DNA of 64,000 bases from Anaeromyxobacter diazotrophicus (lineage in GTDB: Bacteria; Myxococcota; Myxococcia; Myxococcales; Anaeromyxobacteraceae): the NCBI RefSeq assembly GCF_013340205.1, contig NZ_BJTG01000005.1, forward strand, positions 186,001 through 250,000, given 5' to 3'. Of the stretch, positions 56,518 through 64,000 are shown one piece after another. The notes below the pieces were generated by a model that did no database searches, had not been told where the DNA came from, and was given only the letters and a program-made list of their open reading frames with translations. The position numbers and the translations under genes are program-made. Every line of letters starts with the position of its first letter. Position 1 is the stretch's first letter.

Positions 56518-57186
56518 TCAGTGCACGGTGTGCTCGACGGTGGTCCCGGCGCGCTTCGCCAGGTACCGCTTCAGCACGGTGCGGTACTCGCGCAGGGAGC
56601 GCACCCCGGCCACCAGCCAGTCCTCGCCCACCACCAGCGAGGGGCCGAGCTCGACCCCGCGATCGCACGCGTCCTCGATGGAGGCGCGCACCGCGCGATC
56701 GGTGCCGGGCGCCTGGAACGCCGGGACGAAGCGGGCCATGTCGAGGCCGCAGCGGGAGGCGAGCTCCAGCACCACGTCGCTGCGCGACACGTCGAGCCCG
56801 CAGACCAGCGCGGCGGTGCGGAGCGCCTCGCGCAGGCTGGCGGCGGCGGCGGGGCCCTGCATGCGCGCGGCGGCCACCGCGAGGAGCGGCGGTGCCGAGG
56901 TGTGCGGGCCGCGCCCGTCCTCCCACAGCTCGGTGGAGAAGGGCGGCGCGTCGGCCTCGCGCGCGGCGCGCTCGAGCTCGCGCACGCGCTGGCGGCGCTC
57001 GGCCGCGGTGGGCGCGCGCGGGTCCCACCGCCGCGGCCAGGGCGCGCTGGCGAGCGGCGCGAAGCGGCCGTGCAGCTCGTCGGCGGCGGTGGTGATCCGC
57101 TGCTCGGCGAGCCAGGCCCAGGGGTCGAGCAGGTCGCCGTGGAGGACGAGGGAGATGAGGCCGGAGGTCGAGGTGCGGGGAGCCAC
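56518..57186 (-). CDS. DsbA-fold (FrnE-like) protein without the CxxC motif
   Basis: 222 aa. The N-terminus ISLVLHGDLLDPWAWLAEQR matches the beginning of FrnE/HCCA-isomerase-type thioredoxin-fold proteins, where CPWCY-like sequence is usual, but both cysteines are absent (DPWAW). A helical insertion follows (about 85-185), and the fold closes with GVELGPSLVVGEDWLVAGVR, the cis-proline-like GPS and the strand V-G-E. A redox role is therefore unlikely; ligand or glutathione-independent isomerase or binding roles remain. The start is GTG 57186, with GATAGT (57200-57195) 14 nt before it and no ribosome binding site, which suggests a leaderless message. Confidence 0.65.
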   Translation of the reverse strand: MAPRTSTSGLISLVLHGDLLDPWAWLAEQRITTAADELHGRFAPLASAPWPRRWDPRAPTAAERRQRVRELERAAREADAPPFSTELWEDGRGPHTSAPPLLAVAAARMQGPAAAASLREALRTAALVCGLDVSRSDVVLELASRCGLDMARFVPAFQAPGTDRAVRASIEDACDRGVELGPSLVVGEDWLVAGVRSLREYRTVLKRYLAKRAGTTVEHTVH

Positions 57187-57194
57187 GCGCGGGC

Positions 57195-57200
57195 ACTATC
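57195..57200 (-). promoter_or_regulatory. Possible -10 box of the DsbA-fold gene
   Basis: GATAGT on the minus strand matches the -10 consensus at four of six bases and begins 14 nt before the GTG start. The -35 (TTCTCC) is poor. Confidence 0.3.
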
Positions 57201-57266
57201 CGACGAGTGGGGCCCGTGGAGAAGAGCCGGGCGAGCGAGCCGAGCTGACCCACCCCCTCCGCCGGA

Positions 57267-58262
57267 CTAGATCAACCGGGCCTTCGACCAGCCGGCCGCG
57301 TGGGCGCGGGCGAGCTCCACCGCGTGCTCGACGTAGAGGCCCGCGATGTCCTGGCCGGTGACCTGCTCCAGCCCCTCGAAGCCGGGCGAGCTGTTCACCT
57401 CCATGATCTTCGGCCCCTCCTTCGACTCCAGCATGTCGACGCCCGCCACCTCCAGGCCGATGACCCGCGCCGCCTTCACCGCCGCCTCGGCGTAGGCGGG
57501 CGGCAGCTCGATCGCCTGCCCCTCGCCGCCCCGGTGGATGTTGGAGCGGAACTCGCCCTCGCGCGCGGTGCGGCGCATGGCCGCCACCACCCGGTCGCCG
57601 ATGACGAGCGCCCGCACGTCCTTGCCGCGCGACTCGGCGATGAGCTCCTGGATGAGGATCTCCTGGCCGAGGTGCCAGAGCGTGTCGAGCATCCCCTCGA
57701 CCTCGGTCATGGTGCTCGCGAGGAGCACGCCCACCCCCTGCGTGCCCTGGATGAGCTTCATGATGCAGGGCAGCCCGCCCACCTGCTCCACCGCGAGCGG
57801 CACCTCCTCGCGGTAGCGGCACATCACCGTGCGCGGGATGTCGATGCCGAAGCGCGAGAGGAGCTGCAGCGCGCGGAGCTTGTCGCGCGAGCGGGCGATG
57901 GGCACCGAGTTGTTGAGGGTGGGGACCCCCATCATGTCGAACTGGTTCACCACCGAGAGCCCGTACCCGGTGATGGAGGCGCCGATGCGCGGGATGACCA
58001 CGTCGATCCGCCCCACCTCCGCCCCGCGGTAGAAGACGCGCGGCGCGTCGCGGGCGAGCACGAGCTGGCAGCGCAGGGTGTCGAGCACCTTCACCGCGTG
58101 GCCGCGCTGCTTCGCCGCCTCGACCAGGCGCCGGGTCGAGTAGAGCTTCTTGTTGCGGGAGAGGACGGCGAGCCGCAGCCGCCCGTCGGCGCGGCGCCGG
58201 GACGGGCCGCGCGCCGGCTTCACGCGGGGTGCGCCTCGGGGGTCGGGGGCTCGGGCCGGCAT
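57267..58262 (-). CDS. rimK: RimK-family ATP-grasp ligase
   Basis: ATP-grasp enzyme of the RimK group, which adds glutamates to ribosomal protein S6 in E. coli; related enzymes make other alpha-amino acid chains. 331 aa from ATG 58262 (a GTG at 58223 is an alternative). The first 20 residues are basic and extra. Visible: RLRLAVLSRNKKLYSTRRL, DVVIPRIGASITGYGLSVVN, ATP-binding PCIMKLIQGTQGVGVLLA, RALVIGDRVVAAMRRTA, and the signature IMEVNSSPGFEGLEQVTG that coordinates Mg and the substrate. The gene diverges from ileS. The exact substrate is not shown by the sequence. Confidence 0.88.
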   Translation of the reverse strand: MPARAPDPRGAPRVKPARGPSRRRADGRLRLAVLSRNKKLYSTRRLVEAAKQRGHAVKVLDTLRCQLVLARDAPRVFYRGAEVGRIDVVIPRIGASITGYGLSVVNQFDMMGVPTLNNSVPIARSRDKLRALQLLSRFGIDIPRTVMCRYREEVPLAVEQVGGLPCIMKLIQGTQGVGVLLASTMTEVEGMLDTLWHLGQEILIQELIAESRGKDVRALVIGDRVVAAMRRTAREGEFRSNIHRGGEGQAIELPPAYAEAAVKAARVIGLEVAGVDMLESKEGPKIMEVNSSPGFEGLEQVTGQDIAGLYVEHAVELARAHAAGWSKARLI

Positions 58263-58380
58263 CGAAGGCGGGGAGCTTAGGCCCCGCGGCGCCGGTCCCG
58301 CAACCGCCGTCCCGCGGCGCCGCGTTCGTTGCTCCCCCCTCGCGCCGCTGCTACAAAACGTGTTTTCCACGAGGGTCCAC

Positions 58381-61224
58381 TTGGCTGCCGACTACAAGGA
58401 CACGGTCCACCTCCCGAAGACGGACTTCCCGATGAAGGCCAACCTGCCCCAGCGGGAGCCGGAGATCCTGCGGGCCTGGGAGGAGGAGGGCGTCTTCGAG
58501 AAGCTCGTCGCGCGCGCCGCGGCGCGGCCGGGCGCGCGCCGCTTCGTGCTCCACGACGGCCCGCCCTACGCCAACGGCGACATCCACATCGGCCACGCCC
58601 TCAACAAGATCCTGAAGGACGTGATCGTGAAGTACCACGCCATGCTGGGCGAGGTGGCGGACTACGTGCCGGGCTGGGACTGCCACGGGCTGCCCATCGA
58701 GCTCAAGGTGGACAAGGAGCTCGGGCCGAAGAAGCGCGAGATGGGGCGGGCGGACGTCATCCTGGCCTGCCGCCGCTACGCGCTCAAGTGGATCGAGAAG
58801 CAGCGCGACGCCTTCAAGCGGCTCGGCGTCTTCGGCCGCTGGGGCGAGCCGTACCTCACCATGGCGCGCGGCTACGAGGCGGACACCGTCCGCGTGCTGG
58901 CGCGCGCCGCCGAGCAGGGCTTCCTCTACCGGGGCAAGAAGCCGGTCTACTGGTGCATCACCGACCGCACCGCCCTGGCCGAGGCCGAGGTCGAGTACGC
59001 CGACCACGCCTCGCCCTCCATCCACGTCGCCTTCGACCTCGTCTCGCCGCTGCCCGGCGGGAAGCTCGCCGGCCGGAAGGCGCGGCTCGTCATCTGGACC
59101 ACCACGCCCTGGACGCTCCCCGCCAACCTGGCGGTGGCCGCGCACCCCGAGCTCGTCTACGTGGCGTACGACCTCGCCGGCACGGTGGTGGTGGTGGCGA
59201 AGGACCTCCTCGCGAGCTTCCTCGCCGCGGTCGCGCCGGGCGAGCTCGTCCCGACCGCGCCCCCCGCGCACGCGCCCCAGGCGCACGAGGCGATGACGAG
59301 CGGCGGCGGCACTGGCGCGGCGCTCGCCCACCCCGAGCGCGTCCTCGCCACCTTCCAGGGCAAGGAGCTCGAGGGGCTCGTCTACCGGCACCCCTTCATG
59401 GACCGCGAGGGCACGGTCATCCTGGGCGAGCACGTGACGCTCGAGGCCGGCACCGGCCTCGTCCACACCGCGCCCGGCCACGGCCAGGAGGACTACCAGG
59501 TGGGGCAGCAGTACGGCCTCGCCATCCTGAACCCGGTGGACGGGGCGGGCCGCTTCACCGCCGAGGCGGGCCCGTACGCCGGCCAGAAGATCTTCGAGGC
59601 GAACCCGAAGATCGTGGCCGACCTGGCCGCCTCGGGGCACCTCCTCTCCGATCCCAAGGCGCAGCTCCGGCACAGCTACCCGCACTGCTGGCGCTGCCAC
59701 AACCCGGTCGTCTTCCGGGCCACCGACCAGTGGTTCCTCTCCATGGAGCACGCCGAGCTCCGGAAGCGCACGCTGGAGGAGATCCGGCGGGTGCAGTGGA
59801 TCCCGAGCTGGGGCGAGGAGCGCATCTCGAACATGATCGAGAACCGCCCGGACTGGTGCCTGTCGCGCCAGCGCACCTGGGGCGTGCCCATCCCGGTCTT
59901 CTACTGCGAGCAGTGCGACGAGCCGCTCGTCTCGCCCGCGGTGATGCGGCGGGTGGCGGACGCCTTCGAGGAGGAGGGCATCGAGGCCTGGTACACGCGC
60001 GACGCCGCGCAGCTCGCCGGCGACGCGAAGTGCGGGAAGTGCGGCGGTCAGGCCTGGCGCCGCGAGCAGGACATCCTCGACGTGTGGTGGGACTCGGGCA
60101 GCTCCTGGGCGGCGGTGGCCGAGCGGCGCGGGATGGGCGTGCCGGTGGACCTGTACCTCGAGGGCTCCGACCAGCACCGCGGCTGGTTCCACAGCTCGCT
60201 CCTCACCTCGATGGCGGTGCGCGGGAGCGCGCCCTACAAGGCGGTCCTCACCCACGGCTTCGTCCTCGACGCGCAGGGCAAGGCCATGTCGAAGAGCGTC
60301 GGCAACACGGTGGCGCCGGAGGAGGTGCTGAAGAAGTACGGCGCCGACGTGCTCCGGCTGTGGGTGGCCTCCACCGACTACCGCGAGGACGTGCGGCTCG
60401 GCGACGAGATCCTGGCCGGCCTGGCCGAGGGGTACCGCAAGATCCGCAACACCGTGCGCTGGGCGCTCGGGAACCTCGACGGCTTCGACCCGGCCACCCA
60501 GAGCGTGCCGGTGGAGGAGCTGGAGGACATCGACCGCTGGGCGGTGTCTCGGCTCGTGGAGTGGGAGGCGAAGGTGAAGCAGGCCTACGCCGACTACGAG
60601 TTCCACCTCGCCTACCACGCGACCGTGCAGCTCTGCGCGGTGGAGCTCTCGGCGCAGTACTTCGACATCATCAAGGACCGGCTCTACACGGCGAAGAAGG
60701 ACGGGAAGGCGCGGCGGAGCGCCCAGACCGCGCTCCACCTCATCGCCGGCGACCTCCTGCGGCTGCTCGCCCCCATCCTCTCCTTCACCGCCGAGGAGGC
60801 GTGGGGCTTCCTCCCCGAGCCGCCGGCGGAGGACTCGGTGTTCTACGCCGGGTTCCCGGAGCGGACACGGCCGGCCGATGCGGCCGCGCTGGAGGCGCGC
60901 TACGGGCGGCTCTTCGCCGTGCGCGCGGTGGTGCAGAAGGCGCTCGAGGAGGCGCGGCGCGCGAAGCTCATCGGCTCCGGCCTGGAGGCGCAGGTCACGG
61001 TCCGCGCCGAGGGCGAGGAGCTGGCGCTGCTCGAGGCTTACCGGGCCGAGCTGCCGGTGCTCTTCATCGTCTCGAAGGTGCTGCTCGAGAAGGGCCCGCT
61101 CGCGGCCGAGGTGGCCAAGGCGCCCGGCGCGAAGTGCCCGCGCTGCTGGGGCGTCCACGAGGACATCGGCCAGGACGCGCGGCACCCCGAGCTGTGCGGC
61201 AAGTGCGCGGCGGCGCTCGCGTGA
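58381..61224 (+). CDS. ileS: Isoleucyl-tRNA synthetase
   Basis: Class I synthetase that charges tRNA-Ile and edits valine. 947 aa. Visible: DYKDTVHLPKTDFPMKANLP at the N-terminus, HIGH at 69-72 (DIHIGHALNKILKD), the editing domain with WTTTPWTLPANLAV, KMSKS variant KAMSKSVGN at 634-642, and C-terminal zinc cysteines in CPRCWGVHEDIGQ and LCGKCAAAL; a further CEQC/CGKC pair lies near 515-555. The start is TTG 58381: GAGGG lies 5 bp upstream and no nearer ATG fits. It overlaps lspA by 4 bp (GTGA), the usual ileS-lspA arrangement. Confidence 0.97.
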   Translation: MAADYKDTVHLPKTDFPMKANLPQREPEILRAWEEEGVFEKLVARAAARPGARRFVLHDGPPYANGDIHIGHALNKILKDVIVKYHAMLGEVADYVPGWDCHGLPIELKVDKELGPKKREMGRADVILACRRYALKWIEKQRDAFKRLGVFGRWGEPYLTMARGYEADTVRVLARAAEQGFLYRGKKPVYWCITDRTALAEAEVEYADHASPSIHVAFDLVSPLPGGKLAGRKARLVIWTTTPWTLPANLAVAAHPELVYVAYDLAGTVVVVAKDLLASFLAAVAPGELVPTAPPAHAPQAHEAMTSGGGTGAALAHPERVLATFQGKELEGLVYRHPFMDREGTVILGEHVTLEAGTGLVHTAPGHGQEDYQVGQQYGLAILNPVDGAGRFTAEAGPYAGQKIFEANPKIVADLAASGHLLSDPKAQLRHSYPHCWRCHNPVVFRATDQWFLSMEHAELRKRTLEEIRRVQWIPSWGEERISNMIENRPDWCLSRQRTWGVPIPVFYCEQCDEPLVSPAVMRRVADAFEEEGIEAWYTRDAAQLAGDAKCGKCGGQAWRREQDILDVWWDSGSSWAAVAERRGMGVPVDLYLEGSDQHRGWFHSSLLTSMAVRGSAPYKAVLTHGFVLDAQGKAMSKSVGNTVAPEEVLKKYGADVLRLWVASTDYREDVRLGDEILAGLAEGYRKIRNTVRWALGNLDGFDPATQSVPVEELEDIDRWAVSRLVEWEAKVKQAYADYEFHLAYHATVQLCAVELSAQYFDIIKDRLYTAKKDGKARRSAQTALHLIAGDLLRLLAPILSFTAEEAWGFLPEPPAEDSVFYAGFPERTRPADAAALEARYGRLFAVRAVVQKALEEARRAKLIGSGLEAQVTVRAEGEELALLEAYRAELPVLFIVSKVLLEKGPLAAEVAKAPGAKCPRCWGVHEDIGQDARHPELCGKCAAALA

Positions 61225-61850
61225 GCGCCCGCGGCCCGGACAAGTGGAAGCTCCTCGCCGCGCTGGCGGCGCTGGGGATCGCGCTCGACCAGTGGACGAA
61301 GTACCTGGCGGTGGAGCGGCTCACCAGCGCCTTCGCGCGGGTCGGCGCGCACGGGCTCGAGGCGCGGCTGGCGGCCTTCTTCCGGCTGCGCTACCTCGAG
61401 CCGCTCGCCACCGAGCCGTACTACGTGTTCAGGCCCTTCTGGCGCATGAACTACGTGGAGAACCCGGCCGCGGCGTTCAGCATGTTCTCGTTCGTGCCGC
61501 CCGACCTGCGCTACCGGCTGTTCCTGCTGGTGTCGGTGGCGGCGATCGGGTTCGTCTTCTACTACTACCGCCGCCTCGCGACCTCGCAGCGCTTCCTGCA
61601 GGTGGCGCTCGCCTTCGTGCTGGCGGGCACGGTGGGGAACCTCGTCGACCGGCTCGCCCGCCGGTACGTCATCGACTTCGTCGAGTGGTACTGGTGGAAC
61701 CGGCCCGACCTGCGCTGGCCCACCTTCAACGTGGCCGACTCGCTGCTCGTGGTGGGGATCGCCATGCTGCTCGTGCACCCCGCCCCGAAGGCGGCGCCGG
61801 GCAGCCTCGACCTCGGGCCCGGGAACAAGCGGACCGCCTCGCGGGTCTAG
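61221..61850 (+). CDS. lspA: Lipoprotein signal peptidase LspA with an internal insertion
   Basis: Inner-membrane aspartyl protease that removes signal peptides from prolipoproteins. 209 aa, about 40 longer than usual. Helix 1 with ALDQWTKYLAV is followed by an extra segment (about 35-75, LTSAFARVGAHGLEARLAAF to TEPYYVFRPFW) before the conserved NYVENPAAAFSMFS. The two catalytic aspartates are visible in AGTVGNLVDRLARRYVIDFV and WPTFNVADSLLVVG. The start is GTG 61221, overlapping the ileS stop. It is followed 6 bp later by lgt, so both lipoprotein-processing steps are encoded together. Confidence 0.95.
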   Translation: MSARGPDKWKLLAALAALGIALDQWTKYLAVERLTSAFARVGAHGLEARLAAFFRLRYLEPLATEPYYVFRPFWRMNYVENPAAAFSMFSFVPPDLRYRLFLLVSVAAIGFVFYYYRRLATSQRFLQVALAFVLAGTVGNLVDRLARRYVIDFVEWYWWNRPDLRWPTFNVADSLLVVGIAMLLVHPAPKAAPGSLDLGPGNKRTASRV

Positions 61851-61856
61851 TCTCCC

Positions 61857-62945
61857 GTGCTCCCCATCCTCTTCACCCTGACCGTCCCGGCGGGGCTGGC
61901 GCTGCCGCTGGCCGCGCTCGCCGTGGCCGTCACCGCCGCGCTGCGGGCGTGGGCGCTCCGCCGCCGGCTCGCGGCCGAGGGCGAGGCGCTCGGCTGGGGT
62001 GCGGCGCTGTGGGACGACCGCGGCACGATCGGCCTGCTCCTCGCCGCGCTCGCCGCCGCCGGCTGGCTCGGGCTCCTCGACGGCCCGGTCGCCCTGCCGC
62101 TCCACACCTACGGGCTCATGATCGCCGCCGGCTTCGTGGCGGGCGTCGCGCTCGCGCAGCGCGAGGCGAAGCGGCGAGGGCTCGACGGCGAGCGGGTGGG
62201 CGACCTCGCCTTCTACGTGCTGCTCGCCGCGCTCGTCGGGAGCCGGCTCTACTTCATCGGCGTGAACTGGCGCGACTACGTGGGCGAGAGCGCCTTCATG
62301 TCCTTCCACGGCCTGCGCCTGCCGCGCGCGCTCGCGCTGTGGGAGGGCGGGCTCGTCTTCTACGGCGGCTTCATCGCCGCCGCGCTCGCCGCCTGGGCGT
62401 ACCTGCGGCGCCACCGGATGGCGTTCTTGCCGTACGCCGACGCGCTCATCCCGTCGCTCGCGCTCGGCCACTTCTTCGGGCGGCTGGGGTGCTTCTCCGC
62501 CGGCTGCTGCTGGGGGAGCGTGTCGCACGCGCACCTGCCCTGGCTGGTGCGCTTCCCCCCCGAGTCGCTCGCCTACCAGACCTTCGCCGGCCGCGCGGAC
62601 GGCGCCGCGCTGCTGGCGGCCGACCGGCTGACCACGCTGCCGGTGCACCCCACCCAGCTCTACGAGGCCTTCGGCGAGCTCGGGCTCTTCGCCTGGCTCG
62701 CGCTGTGGGTCGGGCCGCGGCGGCGCTTCGACGGCCAGGTGCTGGCCGCCTGGCTCATGGCCTACGCGGTGCTGCGGACGGTGGTGGAGGTGTTCCGCGG
62801 GGACGTCGAGCGCGGGGTGGTGGCCGGGCTCGGGGTCGGCCAGTGGACGTCGCTCGTGATCTTCGCCCTCGGCGCCGGCGTGTGGGCGATCGGGCGCCGC
62901 CTGCGCACCCGCGCGGCGGCGGCGGGCCCGGCGCTGGCGGCCTAG
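61857..62945 (+). CDS. lgt: Prolipoprotein diacylglyceryl transferase Lgt
   Basis: Transfers diacylglycerol from phosphatidylglycerol to the lipobox cysteine. 362 aa, longer than E. coli (291) because of an N-terminal extension with an additional helix pair. Visible: PLHTYGLMIAAGFVAGVALA, the catalytic-region histidine LHTYG, GLVFYGGFIAAALAAW, the signature LGHFFGRLGCFSAGCCWGS, and HPTQLYEAFGEL near the end. Seven or more membrane helices are present. The start is GTG 61857, 6 bp after lspA; an ATG is not available near the conserved start. Confidence 0.95.
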   Translation: MLPILFTLTVPAGLALPLAALAVAVTAALRAWALRRRLAAEGEALGWGAALWDDRGTIGLLLAALAAAGWLGLLDGPVALPLHTYGLMIAAGFVAGVALAQREAKRRGLDGERVGDLAFYVLLAALVGSRLYFIGVNWRDYVGESAFMSFHGLRLPRALALWEGGLVFYGGFIAAALAAWAYLRRHRMAFLPYADALIPSLALGHFFGRLGCFSAGCCWGSVSHAHLPWLVRFPPESLAYQTFAGRADGAALLAADRLTTLPVHPTQLYEAFGELGLFAWLALWVGPRRRFDGQVLAAWLMAYAVLRTVVEVFRGDVERGVVAGLGVGQWTSLVIFALGAGVWAIGRRLRTRAAAAGPALAA

Positions 62946-62989
62946 GCGACCCCCGGGCGCGCGCCCTTCATCGGCCGCCGCGTTCCCGC

Positions 62990-62995
62990 TAGAGT
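62990..62995 (+). promoter_or_regulatory. Possible -10 box of the downstream hypothetical gene (leaderless)
   Basis: TAGAGT begins 14 nt before the GTG at 63004; TTCATC (62967-62972) lies 17 bp upstream as a weak -35. No ribosome binding site precedes the start. Confidence 0.4.
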
Positions 62996-63003
62996 GACGG
63001 CGC

Positions 63004-63738
63004 GTGGCGCGACCGCCCCAGAAGCCGGCGCTCGGCAACAAGCTCTCCGCTCAGGCGTCGCAGGATCCGCGCGCCCAGGAGGAGTCGGCGCGGCAGGACC
63101 GGCACCGGACCGACGACCTCGCCGAGACCTGCGGGCGGATCGAGGAGGACCTCGAGGCGCTGAAGGCGCGCTACGAGATGTACTTCCTCGGCATCGAGCG
63201 GCGCGAGCCCGCGCGCGAGCGCGACGAGATGAAGCGCCGCGTGGCACGCCTCCAGGGCGAGTTCATCCGCAACACCGGCCTGCGCTTCCGGGTGCAGACG
63301 CTGCACGCGCGCTTCCTGTCGTACGAGCGGATGTGGATGCGGAGCACGCGCGAGCGGGAGGAGGGCACCTACCAGCGCGACCTCAAGAAGCTGCGCCGCC
63401 GGGGGCCCGCCGAACCGGCCGCCGCCCAGCTCGCGGCGCCGGGTGCGCCAGCCGCGCCCACGCCCGCCGTGCCAGGACCCGCCGTCAAGCCGGCCGCGCC
63501 GCCTCCGCCGCCGGTCCCCGGGGCCTCCGAGGCGAAGCTGCGCGCCCTCTACGCGGAGTACCTCGCCGCGAAGCGGCAGTGCGGCGAGGACGTGTCGCGC
63601 TTTACCTACGAGGCGCTCGCCCGCACGGTCGCGAAGCAGGTGCCCGAGCTGATCCAGAAGTACAAGGCGAAGACGGTCGACTTCCGCGTCGAGGTGAAGG
63701 GCGGCCGCGCCGTGCTGAAGGTGCTGCCGCGGGTGTGA
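63004..63738 (+). CDS. Myxobacterial hypothetical protein (resembles the MXAN_5187 C-terminal family)
   Basis: 244 aa, no signal or membrane helix. N-terminal half: charged helical region with coiled-coil character (DLAETCGRIEEDLEALKARY, YFLGIERREPARERDEMKRR, TLHARFLSYERMWMRSTRER). A Pro/Ala linker (about 137-175) leads to a compact C-terminal domain (KLRALYAEYLAAKRQCGEDV, FTYEALARTVAKQVPELIQK, VDFRVEVKGGRAVLKVLPRV). From memory this resembles a domain family named after M. xanthus MXAN_5187; this could not be checked. Start GTG 63004. A link to the upstream lgt is not indicated. Confidence 0.65.
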   Translation: MARPPQKPALGNKLSAQASQDPRAQEESARQDRHRTDDLAETCGRIEEDLEALKARYEMYFLGIERREPARERDEMKRRVARLQGEFIRNTGLRFRVQTLHARFLSYERMWMRSTREREEGTYQRDLKKLRRRGPAEPAAAQLAAPGAPAAPTPAVPGPAVKPAAPPPPPVPGASEAKLRALYAEYLAAKRQCGEDVSRFTYEALARTVAKQVPELIQKYKAKTVDFRVEVKGGRAVLKVLPRV

Positions 63739-63763
63739 TGGCCCCACCCCGCGGTCTCGATCC

Positions 63764-63792
63764 GTAGGGCGGGGGCTCGTCCCCCGCCGCGG
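63764..63792. repeat. GTAGGGCGG hairpin repeat, copy 3
   Basis: Identical to 48712-48740, 25 bp after the stop of the preceding gene. Stem GCGGGGG/CCCCCGC around CTCGT. As with the other copies it sits just downstream of a gene. Confidence 0.85.
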
Positions 63793-64000
63793 CGCACCTG
63801 GTTCGACCCCCAGCAAAAGCCAGCGACAGCCCAGGAAGGGAGCGCTCGACCCTCGGTCGGGGGAAGAGGCGCCCCATCGGCCCGCGCCGCGCTGACCCCT
63901 GCCAGGCCGCGTTGCTCTCCGCGGGGCGGTGACGGTGGGTAGGGGTGTGGCTACCGTTCCGGTCGTGACCCTGGTCGGCCTGCGGAAGGGGGCGCGCGTG
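63793..64000. other. Window end without a recognisable gene
   Basis: No complete gene, RNA or repeat is visible. A GTG at 63965 opens a 12-codon frame (VTLVGLRKGARV) to the window edge that might begin a gene, but there is no ribosome binding site to support it. Confidence 0.5.

Noticed and set aside
63965-64000. Possible start of a gene at the window end (VTLVGLRKGARV)
   Set aside because: Only 12 codons and no ribosome binding site; cannot be supported.

Overview
The window is a very GC-rich, densely coded bacterial chromosome segment around dnaA. Its content points to a member of the Myxococcota, most likely Anaeromyxobacter-like. The reasons are two bactofilin genes beside parAB, parS sites of the myxobacterial form GTTCCACGTGGAAC, an archaemetzincin, split ATP synthase operons and a last gene that resembles a myxobacterial family. 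The genus is inference; no search was possible.

Layout. 1-5504 (minus): heat-shock operon, TPR lipoprotein-hrcA-grpE-dnaK-dnaJ, with dnaJ cut by the window edge. 5886-14183 (plus): mfd, three parvulin-type chaperone genes ending in surA, and pdxA. 14191-18069 (minus): ychF, then the Fo half of ATP synthase (atpF, atpE, atpB, atpI, atpZ). 18213-24001 (minus): hemL, a TPR lipoprotein, gyrA and a lipoprotein. 24066-28969 (minus): the F1 half (atpC, D, G, A, H). 29150-29587 (plus): hsp20. 29740-31996 (minus): bactofilin, parB, parA. 31997-35374: a 3.4 kb gene-free centromere region with eight parS-type palindromes and four copies of a roughly 240-300 bp repeat, two in each orientation. 35375-35803 (plus): a second bactofilin. 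35813-39598 (minus): rsmG, a small unknown gene, jag, yidC, yidD, rnpA, rpmH. 39938-46475 (plus): dnaA, dnaN, recF, gyrB. 46683-48715 (plus): tRNA-Gln, archaemetzincin, a Cys-rich protein and a cyclic-nucleotide-domain protein. 48743-50833 (minus): a membrane Fe-S oxidoreductase. 51088-55305 (plus): a VolA-like surface lipase and a FadL-like porin. 55366-58262 (minus): a repetitive lipoprotein, a DsbA-fold protein and a RimK-like ligase. 58381-63738 (plus): ileS, lspA, lgt and a myxobacterial hypothetical.

How the parts work together. dnaA/dnaN/recF/gyrB start and support replication. ParA, ParB and the parS array segregate the origin, and bactofilins on both sides are candidates for anchoring it. 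rpmH/rnpA/yidD/yidC/jag serve translation and membrane insertion. lspA and lgt process lipoproteins, of which the window encodes several. The lipase and FadL pair probably releases and imports fatty acids.

Most notable observations: (1) the repeat-built parS array; (2) a palindromic repeat inserted in frame in mfd, with an equal-length copy beside atpF; (3) a second hairpin repeat family starting GTAGGGCGG; (4) recF and gyrB whose conserved N-termini have no ATG, GTG or TTG start; (5) several genes whose -10 box lies 13-14 nt before the start codon, which predicts leaderless mRNAs.
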